64,000 nucleotides of DNA from Candidatus Caldilinea saccharophila (GCA_016710365.1 JADJVW010000030.1:1-64000); one strand, 5' to 3'. Positions 7,929-17,548 are shown, counted from the first letter of the stretch. Numbers and translations are program-made. Notes: generated by a model from the letters alone, not told the origin.

Positions 7929-8983
7929 CACCGTGGGTGGCGGGCATCGACCTGGGCGGCACCAAGATCGAGATTGGGCTGGTGGCGCCTGATAACTCTA
8001 TTGTGGCGCGGCGGCGCTTTCCAACCGAGGATGCCCGGGGGCCGGCGTCGGTGGTGGAGCGGATTGCGGCGTGCATCGAAGCGTTGCAGGCGCAGGCCGG
8101 CGCGCGCGTGGCGGCGGTGGGCGTCTGCACGCCAGGGCCGGTCGATCACCTGAATGGCGTGCTGCATGACCCGCCCAACATCCCTGGCCTGCACCATGCG
8201 CCGCTGGCCGCGCTGCTGAGCGAACGACTCGGCGTGCCCGCGCGGCTGGAGCATGACGCCAAGGCAACCGGGCTGGGCGAGTATCACTTCGGCGCCGGAC
8301 GCGGCGAGCGCAGCATGGTCTACATCATCGTCGGCACGGGCGTCGGCGCAGCGATCATCGCCGACGGGGAGATCTATCGCGGCGCACACAACTCGGCCGG
8401 TGAGTTCGGGCACACCACCCTCGACCGTTACGGCGCGGTCTGTTCGTGCGGCTCGCGCGGCTGCGTGGAGACCTTCATGAGCGGGCCGTGGCTGGCGCGA
8501 CGCTATGCCGCGGCACAGCAAGGTGGGGCGCCGACGCTGGAGACGGAAGCGCGCATCGATGGAGAAGCGATCGCTGCGCTGGCTGGGCAGGGCGATCCGC
8601 TGGCGCTGCACATCCTCAGCGAGGCGGGCGATGCGCTGGGTACGGCCATTGCCACGCTGGCGATGATCCTCGACATCGAGTGCTACGTGATCGGCGGGTC
8701 GGTGGCGCACTGCGGCGAGCTATTCTTTGCGCCGGCGCGGCAGGCCGTGCCACGCCATTCCTTCCGCTCGGTGGGCGAACGCGTGCGCATCGTGGGCAAT
8801 CAACTCGATACGGACGCGGCGATCCTGGGCTGTGCGTGGCTGGCGGCAGGCGCTGGGGCGATAACGATGTGGCCGCGGAGCGCTGCGCCCAAATATGGGG
8901 CGGCCAGCCTCCAGTGGGTAACGCGCTCTCACCTTCTCTGCGCCGCATTATCCGTTTTTCGTTTAAGTTTTGCCGCTTTCTGA
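7925..8983 (+). CDS. ROK family sugar kinase
   Basis: A 352-residue ROK protein, probably an ATP-dependent hexose or acyl-aminosugar kinase in the cytoplasm. Seen: the phosphate loop GIDLGGTKIEIG at the N-terminus, the catalytic region EHDAKATGLGEYHFG, the GTGVGAAII loop, GEFGH and the zinc motif CSCGSRGC (Cys173, Cys175, Cys180). There is no N-terminal DNA-binding domain, so it is a kinase rather than a repressor. AAGGA precedes the ATG, which overlaps the previous stop codon. The last 40 or so residues after AILGCAWLA are not family-like and may be read-through past a lost stop. A second copy of this C-terminal segment lies at 17352-17405. Confidence 0.85.
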   Translation: MTPWVAGIDLGGTKIEIGLVAPDNSIVARRRFPTEDARGPASVVERIAACIEALQAQAGARVAAVGVCTPGPVDHLNGVLHDPPNIPGLHHAPLAALLSERLGVPARLEHDAKATGLGEYHFGAGRGERSMVYIIVGTGVGAAIIADGEIYRGAHNSAGEFGHTTLDRYGAVCSCGSRGCVETFMSGPWLARRYAAAQQGGAPTLETEARIDGEAIAALAGQGDPLALHILSEAGDALGTAIATLAMILDIECYVIGGSVAHCGELFFAPARQAVPRHSFRSVGERVRIVGNQLDTDAAILGCAWLAAGAGAITMWPRSAAPKYGAASLQWVTRSHLLCAALSVFRLSFAAF

Positions 8984-9011
8984 ATCTGGGATGTGTATCT
9001 ATAATCGATTT

Positions 9012-11457
9012 ATGTCTATGCCAACTTTGGTTACTAAACTATATATCCCCCCACTCCGGCCTAAAGTTGTCCCCCGCACCCACCTGATCGAGCAACTGAA
9101 CGAGGGCTTGCACCGCAAATTGACCCTGATCTCCGCCCCCGCCGGCTTTGGTAAAACCACACTGGTCAGTGAGTGGATTGCTGGTTGCAAACAGTCGGTT
9201 GCCTGGTTGTCGCTGGACAAAGGGGATAACGACCCCACACGCTTTCTGACTTACCTCGTCGCTGCTTTACAGACCATTGCGACGGATATCGGAGGGGGAG
9301 TGCTGAATGTGCTTCAATCGCCTCAGCCACCCTCAACTGAATCAATTTTGACGACCCTGCTCAATGAAATTGTCGCCATCCCAGACAAGTTCATCCTCGT
9401 CCTTGACGACTACCACGTTATTGATTCCAAACCGATTGACAACGCGCTCGCCTTTCTGCTTGAGCATTTGCCGGCGCAGATGCACCTGGTCATTGCCACC
9501 CGGGAAGATCCACACCTACCCCTGGCCCGGTTACGCGCCCGTGGCCAATTGACCGAACTGCGCGCCGCCGACCTGCGGTTTACGCCCGCCGAAGCCGCCG
9601 AATTTCTCAACCAGGTGATGGGGCTGAACCTCTCGGCAGAAGACATCGCGGCATTGGAGACCCGCACCGAAGGCTGGATTGCCGGTCTGCAATTGGCTGC
9701 GCTTTCTATGCAGGGGCACCAGGACGTATCCAGCTTCATCAAGTCTTTCACCGGCAGCCACCATTTTGTGCTGGACTATCTGATGGAAGAAGTTCTGAAC
9801 CAGCAGCCCGAAAGCGTTCAGAGGTTCCTGCTGCAGACATCCATCCTGGAGCGCCTGTGCGGCCCGCTATGTGATGCCGTTCTGCGCGACCCATCGGCTT
9901 CGGGGCAGGCAACCCTGGAATATCTCGAACACGCCAACCTGTTCCTCGTCCCCCTGGACAATGAGCGGCGCTGGCACCGCTATCACCATCTCTTTGCTGA
10001 TCTGCTGCGCCAGAGACTGCATCAGAGCATAGCCTCGTCTGCACAGGACGAAGGACGGGGCGTAGCCGAACTGCACAGCCGTGCCAGCCAGTGGTATGAA
10101 GACCATGGATTGGAGATTGAAGCTTTTCAGCATGCGGCTGCGGCCAATGATGTCGCGCGCGCCGAGTACCTGATAGATGCAAAAGGTCTGCACAAGCACC
10201 TGCCTGGCGTAGCTGCCATGCTGGATTGGCTGGCGTCGCTGCCGACAAGTGTTCTGGATGCCAGACCTTCCTTGTGGATGAAGTATGCTTCAGCATTGCT
10301 GGTTCGCGGCCAAACGACCGGCGTCGAAGCGAAACTACAAGCGGCTGAGGCAGCTTTACAAGGCGCCGAACCGGACGAAAAGACCCACGGCCTGACCAGG
10401 CAAATTGCCGCCCACAGGGCTACGTTGGCGATCTATGATTACCAGATAGAAACCACCATCGCCCAGTTGCGTCGCGCCCTGGAGACCTACCGGCACTATC
10501 TGCAACTACTTGGTGATCAGCCACCTCCGAGTGCCAACGAAGCGTATTTTGGCATGGCCCAAATATTCTACGAATGGAACGATCTGGATGCCGCGGAGCA
10601 GCACGGACAGCAGAGCCTTCAACTGGCGCGGCAGTATGATAAAAGTATTGATAGATTTGTTATCCGTGAGATATTTCTTGCCCGCCTGAAACTGCTGCGG
10701 GGAGATGTGGCCGGCGCGGCCGCCATGTTGGCGGAGACCGAGCAGTCCGTGCGCCAGAATGACTTCGTGCACCGCATGCCTGAGCTCGCTGCTATCCAGG
10801 TAACGGTGCTTCTAAAACAGGGCAATTTGGCAGCAGCCGTTGATCTGGCTGGGAAGCACGAACTTCCCCTCAGCCGCGCCAGGGTACTCCTGGCGCAGGG
10901 GAGACCCGTCCGCAGCGTTGGCGGTGCTGAGGCCATTGCGTCAACAAATGGAAGCAAAGGGTTTGGCAGACGAACGTTTTAAAGCGATGATTCTTCAGGT
11001 AGTCGCTCTGCATGCGCATGGCGAAAAGGATGAGGCCCTGCAACTGCTGGGCGAAGCGCTGGCGCTGGCCGAGCCGGGCGGCTTCATTCGGATCTTTGTG
11101 AACGAAGGGGCTCCGATGGCGGAACTCCTGTCCGCAGCGGTTGCTCAGGGTATCAGGCCAGAGTATGCCACCAAGCTGTTAGCCGCCTTCGAGGGGAGAG
11201 GACCGATGAACGACCCACATCCTTCGTTCCCGCCCCCATCGTCCCCTGGTGGATCGTCTTTGGTCGAACCGCTCAGTCCACGCGAGTTGGAAGTCCTGCG
11301 CTTGATCGCCCAGGGTCTTTCGAATCAGGAAATCGGCCAACGGCTTTTCCTGGCCCTGGATACCGTCAAGGGCCACAACCGCCGTATCTTTGAAAAGCTA
11401 CAGGTGCAGCGGCGCACCGAAGCCACCATTCGCGCCCGCGAACTGGGTTTGTTGTAA
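9012..11457 (+). pseudogene. MalT-like LuxR family transcriptional regulator, frameshifted
   Basis: A large ATP-dependent activator of the MalT/LAL class. The N-terminal STAND ATPase has Walker A SAPAGFGKTTL (residues 41-51) and FILVLDDYH as Walker B; a TPR-like region follows; the C-terminal LuxR helix-turn-helix reads LSPRELEVLRLIAQGLSNQE. The frame breaks near 10898-10904 (CAGGGGAGACCC): the first part continues to a stop at 10982 and the second part is complete to 11457. Total length is one base over a multiple of three, so a single inserted base explains it; repaired, the protein would be 814 residues. The gene probably controls the small gene and membrane proteins downstream. Confidence 0.85.
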
Positions 11458-11630
11458 GTGCAAGTGTAAGTCCTCCCCACGATCCTCCCCTTCCCCCTCA
11501 ACAATTCAAAAACAACACCTCCAGCCAACACTAAAGTGTCTATTCGCTAACATTGTGTTGGAGATATGATCTTTGTAGATTGAGCAAGTGGCACGGGCTG
11601 CAATGACCGGCCGCAATCAGGTACAAGGTG

Positions 11631-11888
11631 ATGTCGTACGAACTCGAACCAAGACCGACTGCAAGTCAACCCGTGGCCTATCAGATCAGGCTCAAGGGCC
11701 ATTTGGGTGCTGAGTGGACAGACTGGTTTGACGGCTTGACCATCACGCTGGAGGAGGATGGCGATACGCTTCTCACCGGCCCGGTGGTTGATCAGGCCGC
11801 GCTGCATGGCTTGCTCAAAAAAGTGCGTAATCTGGGCATGCCACTGATTTCGGTCAGTCCTGTTGAACCCGGCCAGGCAGACACGTGA
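11631..11888 (+). CDS. Conserved small protein downstream of a MalT-like regulator
   Basis: An 85-residue soluble protein. It reads YQIRLKGHLGAEWTDWFDGL, then TITLEEDGDTLLTGPVVDQA, then ALHGLLKKVRNLG. From memory, similar short proteins follow LuxR/MalT regulators in Chloroflexota, but no function is known. The pattern of two beta hairpins, an acidic turn and one helix is compact and unlike its neighbours. GTG at 11628 and ATG at 11631 are both possible starts. It lies 173 bases after the regulator with no clear terminator between. Confidence 0.75.
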   Translation: MSYELEPRPTASQPVAYQIRLKGHLGAEWTDWFDGLTITLEEDGDTLLTGPVVDQAALHGLLKKVRNLGMPLISVSPVEPGQADT

Positions 11889-11962
11889 GCGGTCAGATGT
11901 CAAATCGTAAATCAGCGTAAGCGTCTTGGTTACGCCAAAATCGTTCAAAAAAGGAAATAAAC

Positions 11963-12625
11963 ATGAAAACCTTGCAAAAATTTGGCGGTTTCGCCGCACT
12001 GTACCTGGCAGTCGCCTACCTGATCGGCATGGCCCTCTTTCTCGTCGTTCTGGACTACCCCAGCATCACCGACCCAGCTCAAAAGGTAGCCTTGCTGATC
12101 GACAAACAGATGATCGTCTTCTCAACCAACCTGCTCATGTACGTGTTCTTTGGCGTCGTTCTGATCGTCATGGCGCTGGCGTTGTACGAGCGGCTGAAGT
12201 CCGGCGCACCGGCAATCATGCAGGTGGCAACCGTGATCGGGATCATCTGGGCTGGCTCGCTGATCGCCAGCGGCATGGTCTCGAATGCCGGGATCGCCCC
12301 TGCCGTCGCGCTCTATGCCAAAAACCCGGTCCAGGCAGCGTTGACCTGGCAGGGAATTGAATCCGTGGCAAGCGGGCTGGGCAACGGCAATGGCGAAATT
12401 CTGGGCGGTCTTTGGACGCTGCTGGTCAGCCTGGCCGGGCTGCGGGCTGGCGGGCTTCCCAAGGCACTGAATATCCTCGGCTTGCTGGTTGGCGCCGTGG
12501 GCATCCTCTCCATTATCCCGGGGTTGACCGAGATGCTGGTCGGTGTCTTTGGCTTGAGCCAAATCATCTGGTTCGTCTGGCTTGGGATTGTGCTGCTGCG
12601 CAGCAATCCGGTCAAGACAGCGTAA
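11963..12625 (+). CDS. DUF4386-like integral membrane protein
   Basis: A 220-residue, strongly hydrophobic protein with about six membrane segments (for example FAALYLAVAYLIGMALFLVV near the N-terminus, VFFGVVLIVMALAL, ILGLLVGAVGILSIIPG and IIWFVWLGIVLLR at the end). AAGGAAAT lies just before the ATG. It resembles DUF4386 and related membrane proteins that occur in tandem after LAL regulators; transport substrate or function is unknown. Confidence 0.7.
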   Translation: MKTLQKFGGFAALYLAVAYLIGMALFLVVLDYPSITDPAQKVALLIDKQMIVFSTNLLMYVFFGVVLIVMALALYERLKSGAPAIMQVATVIGIIWAGSLIASGMVSNAGIAPAVALYAKNPVQAALTWQGIESVASGLGNGNGEILGGLWTLLVSLAGLRAGGLPKALNILGLLVGAVGILSIIPGLTEMLVGVFGLSQIIWFVWLGIVLLRSNPVKTA

Positions 12626-12682
12626 AAACCGAGTAAGTTCGCCCAACAGGGCAAACAAAACGGGTGTATCCAAAACGGGTAG

Positions 12683-12747
12683 AGACCCTTCGGGTCTTCG
12701 TGCGGTGAAGGCGACACATTGTCACCGATGAGAAACCCGAAGGGTCT
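12683..12747. terminator. Inverted repeat between membrane protein genes
   Basis: AGACCCTTCGGGT (12683-12695) and its exact complement ACCCGAAGGGTCT (12735-12747) enclose a 39-base loop. The left arm can also form its own short hairpin (ACCCTTCGGGT). Possibly a terminator or processing site. Confidence 0.45.
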
Positions 12748-12797
12748 GGCGCTCAACCGAGTTTGAACACACCAAAATCAAACAAGGAGAAATAGAA

Positions 12798-13643
12798 ATG
12801 GATACGACCAAAGGAAGTCCTCATGGAACAAACCGAAAGACCGCGATCCTCGTGGGCGTGCTGTTCATCATCGGCACGGTGATGGGCGTGCTGAGTGTGG
12901 TCTTTGTCTCGCCGGTGCTTGACGGCCCCGGCTACCTGGCCAGGATTGCCGCCAACCCTGCGCCGATGATCCTGGGGGCGTTCTGTATGCTGGCTATGGG
13001 CCTGGCGCTGGCCTTGGTTCCGCTGCCCTGTTCCCGATCCTCAAGCGAACCCACGAACCCCTGGCCGTCGGCTATGTCGTGTTCAGAGGCGGGTTGGAGA
13101 CGGTGACAGCGCTTGGAGTGGTGGGAAGCTGGCTCTTGCTTGTCACGCTCGGCCAGGAATACGCGGTCGCCACCGCCGCGGCCGGGAGCCCGACGGGGCC
13201 GGAGTTTCAAACCTTAGGCGTGCTCATCAGCAAAGCAGCCGAGAACAGCGCGAGGGCCACCGGGTTGTCTTTCCGATTGGGCCATGATGCTTTACGTGGT
13301 GTTGTATCAGTCAAAACTGATCCCGCGCTGGCTGTCGGTCTGGGGGATGATCGCGGTCGTGCTGCATCTGGCGTTGACCGGCGTGGCCGGTCTGGCCAAC
13401 GTTCACGAATCCTCGCTGATCCAAGTGGCGGCGAACGCGCCGATTTTGGTACAGGAGATGGTGATGGCGGGCGGGCTGATCGTGAAGGGTTCAATTCGCC
13501 GGCAGTCGCGTCGAAGTCTGCGAAAACGGCGACGGACGAGCTGTCGAGCGCGGCGTAGATCATCAATAGCGGGGAGAAGGAAGGCTGAAGACCCTCCCTC
13601 TCTCCGCTCAGCTACAGGCAAATGCTCGTGGAATAGACCATAA
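12798..13643 (+). pseudogene. DUF4386 membrane protein, multiply frameshifted
   Basis: Three overlapping frames together spell one DUF4386 protein: TAILVGVLFIIGTVMGVLSV (first frame), FPILKRTHEPLAVGYVVFRG then LGVVGSWLLLVTLGQE (second), and MMLYVVLYQSKLIPRWLS then PILVQEMVMAGGLIVKG (third). Breaks lie near 13020-13030 and 13255-13285. The paralogue at 15277-15984 is intact and shows the same YTLFFQSRLIPRWLS and IAVQEMVLAVWLIVKG blocks, which confirms the family. The 3' end beyond about 13490 is unrelated sequence shared with 15128-15220. Confidence 0.8.
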
Positions 13644-13694
13644 AAAGCGGACGCGACACATCACAAGCAAGAAATCAAACAAGGAACATCCAAA

Positions 13695-15083
13695 ATGAAA
13701 ATCATCGTACTAAACGGAAGCCCTAAAGGCGAAGACAGCATCACCCTACAGTACGTCGCGTACATTCGAAAGCATTTCCCTCAACACGATTTCAGAATCG
13801 TCCACGTATCCCAGCGCATAAAAAAGATCGAGAGAGACCTGGAAGCCTTTCAGGAAATCATTGATGAGGTTCGATCAGCCGATGGCGTTTTGTGGTCTTT
13901 CGGACTTTGGGTTCTATGTGTCCCAGCTCAGTATATGCGGTTCATCGAACTAATTTCTGAGAGGGGAGTGGAAGAGGCATTTGAGAACAAGTATGCCGCG
14001 GTGATGACCACTTCCATCCATTTCTACGATCACACCGCCCACAATTACATGCGGGCCGTATGTGAAGATCTTGGTATGAAATACGTCGACGCTATTTCTT
14101 TGGACATCATTGACATGATGAAAGAAGAGAGAAGACAGGAAATGACAGTTTTTGCCGATGGCTTCTTCAAGGCGATTCAAGAACAGCCTGCCACATCGAA
14201 GCTGTTCAAGCCGCTCACCTTCAGCCATTTTGCGTACCAGCCGACCAGGCCGGAAACCAGAACTGATGCCAAAGGCAAAAAGATTCTGGTCCTGACCGAC
14301 GAGTACGACAGCGATACCAACCTGGGAAAGATGATAGCGCGATTCAAGCAGTCCTTTGTAGATGAGATAGAGGTGATTGACCTGAACGATATTGACATAC
14401 GCGGCGCTTGCCTTGGTTGCATGCGCTGTGGATATGATTACACCTGCGTCTATAAAGATGGTTTTAAGACTTCTACAATCAACGCGTGAGATCTGCGGAT
14501 ATTATCGTTTTCGCAGGAACTGTCAGGGGTCGGTATCTGTCATCCACGTGGAAAACGTTCTATGATCGGGCTTACTTTTGGAACCACACGCCGTCCCTTG
14601 CTGGAAAACAATTGGGATACATCATTGCGGGACCTTTGAGACAAAACCCTAATCTCATTCAAATCCTCGAAGCTTCTTCCACTGCGGCAATATGCCAATC
14701 ACGTAGATATCATCACCGATGAGGGCGAGAACTCAGAAGAGATTGACGCTTTGTTACAGAGTTTTGCGCAGCGTCTGGTCAGTTTTGCTGAAAAAGGGTA
14801 TGTGAGACCGCAAAACTTTCTCGGTGTTGGAGGGCATAAGGTTTTTAGAGACAACATTTGGGGAAGGCTTCGCCCTCTTTGGCAAGCAGACTACAGGTAT
14901 TTCAAGCAACACAGGCTATTCGACTTTCCGCAGAAAGACTACAAAATCAGGGCGTTGACGCCTATCCTGATGTTGTTGACCAGGATACCAAGTGTCAGAG
15001 AAAAGTACTATGCCAATGTAAAGGTCTTCCCCTCTGGAAGATTGAAAAAACTCATCGAGCACGTAGATGAGCACACACCGTAA
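13695..15083 (+). pseudogene. Tandem flavodoxin-like NAD(P)H/FMN oxidoreductase, frameshifted
   Basis: A protein of about 463 residues with two flavodoxin-like folds. The first begins MKIIVLNGSPKGEDSITLQY, the FMN-phosphate loop pattern of NADPH-dependent FMN reductases. The second begins KKILVLTDEYDSDTNLGKM and includes the cysteine group ACLGCMRCGYDYTC. The frame breaks near 14468 (after CVYKDGFK; the correct frame resumes FYNQRVRSADIIVFAGT) and near 14690 (resuming RQYANHVDIITDEG). GC is lower than in neighbouring genes. If the breaks are real, the second half is not made. Confidence 0.8.
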
Positions 15084-15109
15084 TCGGTTCACTATAGCTT
15101 TACTGCTCA

Positions 15110-15230
15110 ATATATGGTTCTGGCGGTATGGGTCTGCGAAAACAGCGACGAACGAGATGTTGAGCGCGGCATAGATTCGCTATATCGGGGAGAGGGAGGG
15201 CTGAAAACCCTCCCTAGAACCCTTCCCTGC
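15110..15230 (+). pseudogene. Remnant of a DUF4386 gene 3' end
   Basis: ATATGGTTCTGGCGGTATGG at about 15113-15132 copies the end of the intact DUF4386 gene (ATGGTTCTGGCGGTTTGGCT at 15893). It runs into TCTGCGAAAACAGCGACGAA...GGGAGGGCTGAAAACCCTCC, which also follows the broken DUF4386 gene at about 13525-13600. This looks like the leftover of a tandem duplication. Confidence 0.6.
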
Positions 15231-15276
15231 GGCGGCTGGACAATACCACCGTATTCAAAATAAGAGGAGACCCAGA

Positions 15277-15984
15277 ATGAATTCTACTCGAAAGATTGCG
15301 CTCACCGCAGGCGTGATGTTTATCATTGCGACTGTCGCCGCTCTTCTAGCGAATGCGCTCGTACCTGACCCCACTGGTGCGGACTACCTCACGAGCTTTT
15401 CCGCGCATGCGAACCGGGTATCCGCAGGCGTGCTGCTCTACCTCATCGGGCATTTCGCATGCGCCGGCATCGCCATCGTAATGTATCCGGTTCTGAAGAA
15501 GTGGGATGCGGGCCTGGCCCTTGGCTCCGTCATCTTCAGGACCATCGAAACGATCTTCTACACGGTCGGCGTCGTGTGCCTGCTGTCCCTGTTGACGCTC
15601 GGCCAGCAGTTCACAACAGCGGGAGCCGCCGATCGTACGTCGCTTCAGGCTATCGGCAATTTGTTGGTGAGCGTACGCGACCACGCCGCGCTGATGGGAG
15701 TGTTCGCCTTCTGCCTGGGCGCATTTATGTACTACACCCTGTTCTTCCAATCACGGCTCATTCCCCGCTGGCTATCGGGCTTTGGTGTCGTCGCGACCAT
15801 CCTGATGATGGCGGCTTGTGTGTTGGCCTTGTTCAGCGGTAACCGTATTACCAGCTACATCCCCCTGGCGGCTCCTATCGCCGTGCAGGAAATGGTTCTG
15901 GCGGTTTGGCTGATCGTGAAAGGATTCAGTCCATCAGCGAAATCCCGCGAACCGAGCGCGATTGGGTCAACCCTGTGGGCATGA
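15277..15984 (+). CDS. DUF4386 domain membrane protein
   Basis: A 235-residue inner-membrane protein of the DUF4386 family, intact. It has about six to seven hydrophobic segments starting with ALTAGVMFIIATVAALLANA, and the family blocks HFACAGIAIVMYPVLKKW, FRTIETIFYTVGVVCLLSLL, FFQSRLIPRWLSGFGV and PIAVQEMVLAVWLIVKGF. AGAGGAGA lies 8-10 bases before the ATG. Function unknown; the family is often under LAL/LuxR control, as here. Confidence 0.85.
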   Translation: MNSTRKIALTAGVMFIIATVAALLANALVPDPTGADYLTSFSAHANRVSAGVLLYLIGHFACAGIAIVMYPVLKKWDAGLALGSVIFRTIETIFYTVGVVCLLSLLTLGQQFTTAGAADRTSLQAIGNLLVSVRDHAALMGVFAFCLGAFMYYTLFFQSRLIPRWLSGFGVVATILMMAACVLALFSGNRITSYIPLAAPIAVQEMVLAVWLIVKGFSPSAKSREPSAIGSTLWA

Positions 15985-16102
15985 CGCTGGTTTTTGCAAC
16001 CGGCTTGCCCGCTTTGCCGATAATCACTTCCTCACCATGCAAGACTTGTTCAACAAGCTTGGATAAACTGGCTTTTGCTTTTGAGCTATTGGTAATTTGC
16101 AT
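15926..16102 (-). pseudogene. Truncated Phd/YefM-type antitoxin
   Basis: MQITNSSKAKASLSKLVEQV is the start of a Phd/YefM antitoxin, followed by HGEEVIIGKAGKPVAK. GGAGG lies 7 bases upstream of the ATG at 16102, so expression signals are good. After residue 43 the sequence stops resembling the family and runs antisense into the end of the DUF4386 gene, so the toxin-binding half is lost. No toxin gene is next to it; it is an orphan fragment. Confidence 0.75.
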
Positions 16103-16129
16103 GACGGTTTCCTCCATTTACTGAAACTC

Positions 16130-16229
16130 AGTAATTCACGATTTGCCTCACACGGAGACACAAAGGCACAAAGTTGAAGATGGCGTCTTTTGTGCTCTTT
16201 GCGGCTTCGTGTGAGTTTCGTGAAGTACT
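16130..16229. repeat. Intergenic inverted repeat, family B (copy 1)
   Basis: AGTAATTCACG... with CTCACACGGAGACACAAAGG is mirrored by GCTTCGTGTGAGTTTCGTGAAGTACT at the right end. Copies lie at 33296-33396 and 62465-62557. About 100 bp, non-coding. Confidence 0.7.
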
Positions 16230-16234
16230 GAAAC

Positions 16235-16423
16235 TAGTGGTCTGTCAACCAAGAAGCTTGGATTTGGCTGATGGAAAGTGAACACAGATAAACGCTGATA
16301 GACCCAGATAGACGCAGATGCGTGACTGCTTTGCTTTTATCTGTGCTTATCCGATTTTATCTGCGCCTATCTGCGTTCACTTGCTGTCGCTCTACCCAAA
16401 GTTTTATGCTTGACGGTCTACTA
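16235..16423. repeat. MITE-like repeat, family A (copy 2)
   Basis: Same 14-bp ends as the copy at 511-700 (TAGTGGTCTGTCAA and TTGACGGTCTACTA) and the same interior. It abuts the family B repeat on its left. Confidence 0.7.
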
Positions 16424-16435
16424 GCTCCAGCATAG

Positions 16436-16665
16436 TCTGGTCTGGTCTGGTCTGAAAATAGCGTCGACGCAGAGTCGCTGAGAGGCAGAGGCTCGCAGCG
16501 AAAAGCGCTTTTCATCGGTATTGGCGCCGAAAAGGCATGGCGCCTGTTCTGAAAATAGCCTGTTTTCATCGTTATCGGTGTTGCAGACATGTTGCCTGTT
16601 CTGAAAATAGCCTTTTACTGTAGAGTCGCAGAAAAGCAGAGGCTCACAGAGAAAAGCGAGAAGAC
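16436..16665. repeat. Family C repeat patch with CTGAAAATAGC units
   Basis: Four TCTGG units (GTCTGGTCTGGTCTGGTCTG, about 16437-16455), three CTGAAAATAGC copies and two degenerate GACGCAGAG/CAGAGGCTCGCAG blocks. Non-coding. Confidence 0.55.
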
Positions 16666-16745
16666 AAAGTGATAGGGAATTATGTTGGATCAGATGATAG
16701 AAAGATGTATCGAGTCCGTCTTGCTGACGGAGATGGAAGAGATTA

Positions 16746-17321
16746 ATGAAGAAAGGTCGTCTTGAGGCATTCAGTGACGGTGTCATTGCGATTCTGATCA
16801 CCATCATGGTGCTAGAACTAAAGACTCCACACGACACCGACTGGCAGGCGCTTCGTCCGCTTGTTCCGGTGTTGCTGACGTATGTGCTCAGCTTTATCTT
16901 TCTGGGTATTTATTGGAACAATCATCATCATTTACTCTACGCGGCGGAAAAGATCAACGGCAAGATCCTCTGGGCCAATCTGCATCTGCTGTTCTGGCTG
17001 TCGCTCATCCCATTTGTCACTGGCTGGATGGGAGAAAACCACCTTGCCCCGCTGCCGACCGCCATTTATGGTGTGGTGCTGCTGTGTGCGGCTGTCGCAT
17101 ATACGATTTTACAATCTCTGATCGTTGCGCAACTGGGAGCAAACGCACCGCTTGCGCGTGCAGTAGGCAAGGATAAAAAGGGAAAGCTTTCGCTGATAGG
17201 TTATACGTTGGCGATACCTTTGGCTTTCGTCAATCAGTGGATTGCAGCGGGGTTATATGTCTTGGTGGCGTTGATGTGGCTGATCCCGGATCAGCGAATT
17301 GAGTCGAAGTTGAGTGAGTAA
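16746..17321 (+). CDS. TMEM175-family (DUF1211) potassium channel-like protein
   Basis: A 191-residue membrane protein of the bacterial TMEM175 family, which forms tetrameric potassium-selective channels. The defining motif of the first helix is present as RLEAFSDGVIAILITIMVLE (residues 5-24: R, FSDG, AI, T). Five further hydrophobic helices follow, ending GLYVLVALMWLIPD. AAGAGATTAATGAAGAAAGG surrounds the start; the ATG at 16746 directly precedes the conserved block. It stands alone between repeat-rich spacers. Confidence 0.85.
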   Translation: MKKGRLEAFSDGVIAILITIMVLELKTPHDTDWQALRPLVPVLLTYVLSFIFLGIYWNNHHHLLYAAEKINGKILWANLHLLFWLSLIPFVTGWMGENHLAPLPTAIYGVVLLCAAVAYTILQSLIVAQLGANAPLARAVGKDKKGKLSLIGYTLAIPLAFVNQWIAAGLYVLVALMWLIPDQRIESKLSE

Positions 17322-17351
17322 GGTCAGCAATAAAGAGCTGAACTCTATACA

Positions 17352-17405
17352 GACAGCGCGATCCTCGGCTGTGCGTGGCTGGCGCGGCAGGCGCTGACGG
17401 GATAG
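17352..17405 (+). pseudogene. Remnant of a ROK kinase C-terminus
   Basis: Reads DSAILGCAWLARQALTG then a stop, closely matching DAAILGCAWLAAGAGAIT at the end of the ROK gene near 8818-8865. It is a fragment of a second ROK gene, or a copied scar. Nothing else of the gene remains upstream. Confidence 0.6.
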
Positions 17406-17548
17406 TGATTGGTCTATCGTGCATGAAATCGTGCCGCTTTTTCGGCTTTCGGACATGGCCGCTCACCAGATTTGCGGGTGATGGATGCCTGCGCCCAGAG
17501 GAAATGGTTGATTATTCTGCCAATTTGACTGATAATCCACCGTGGAGC

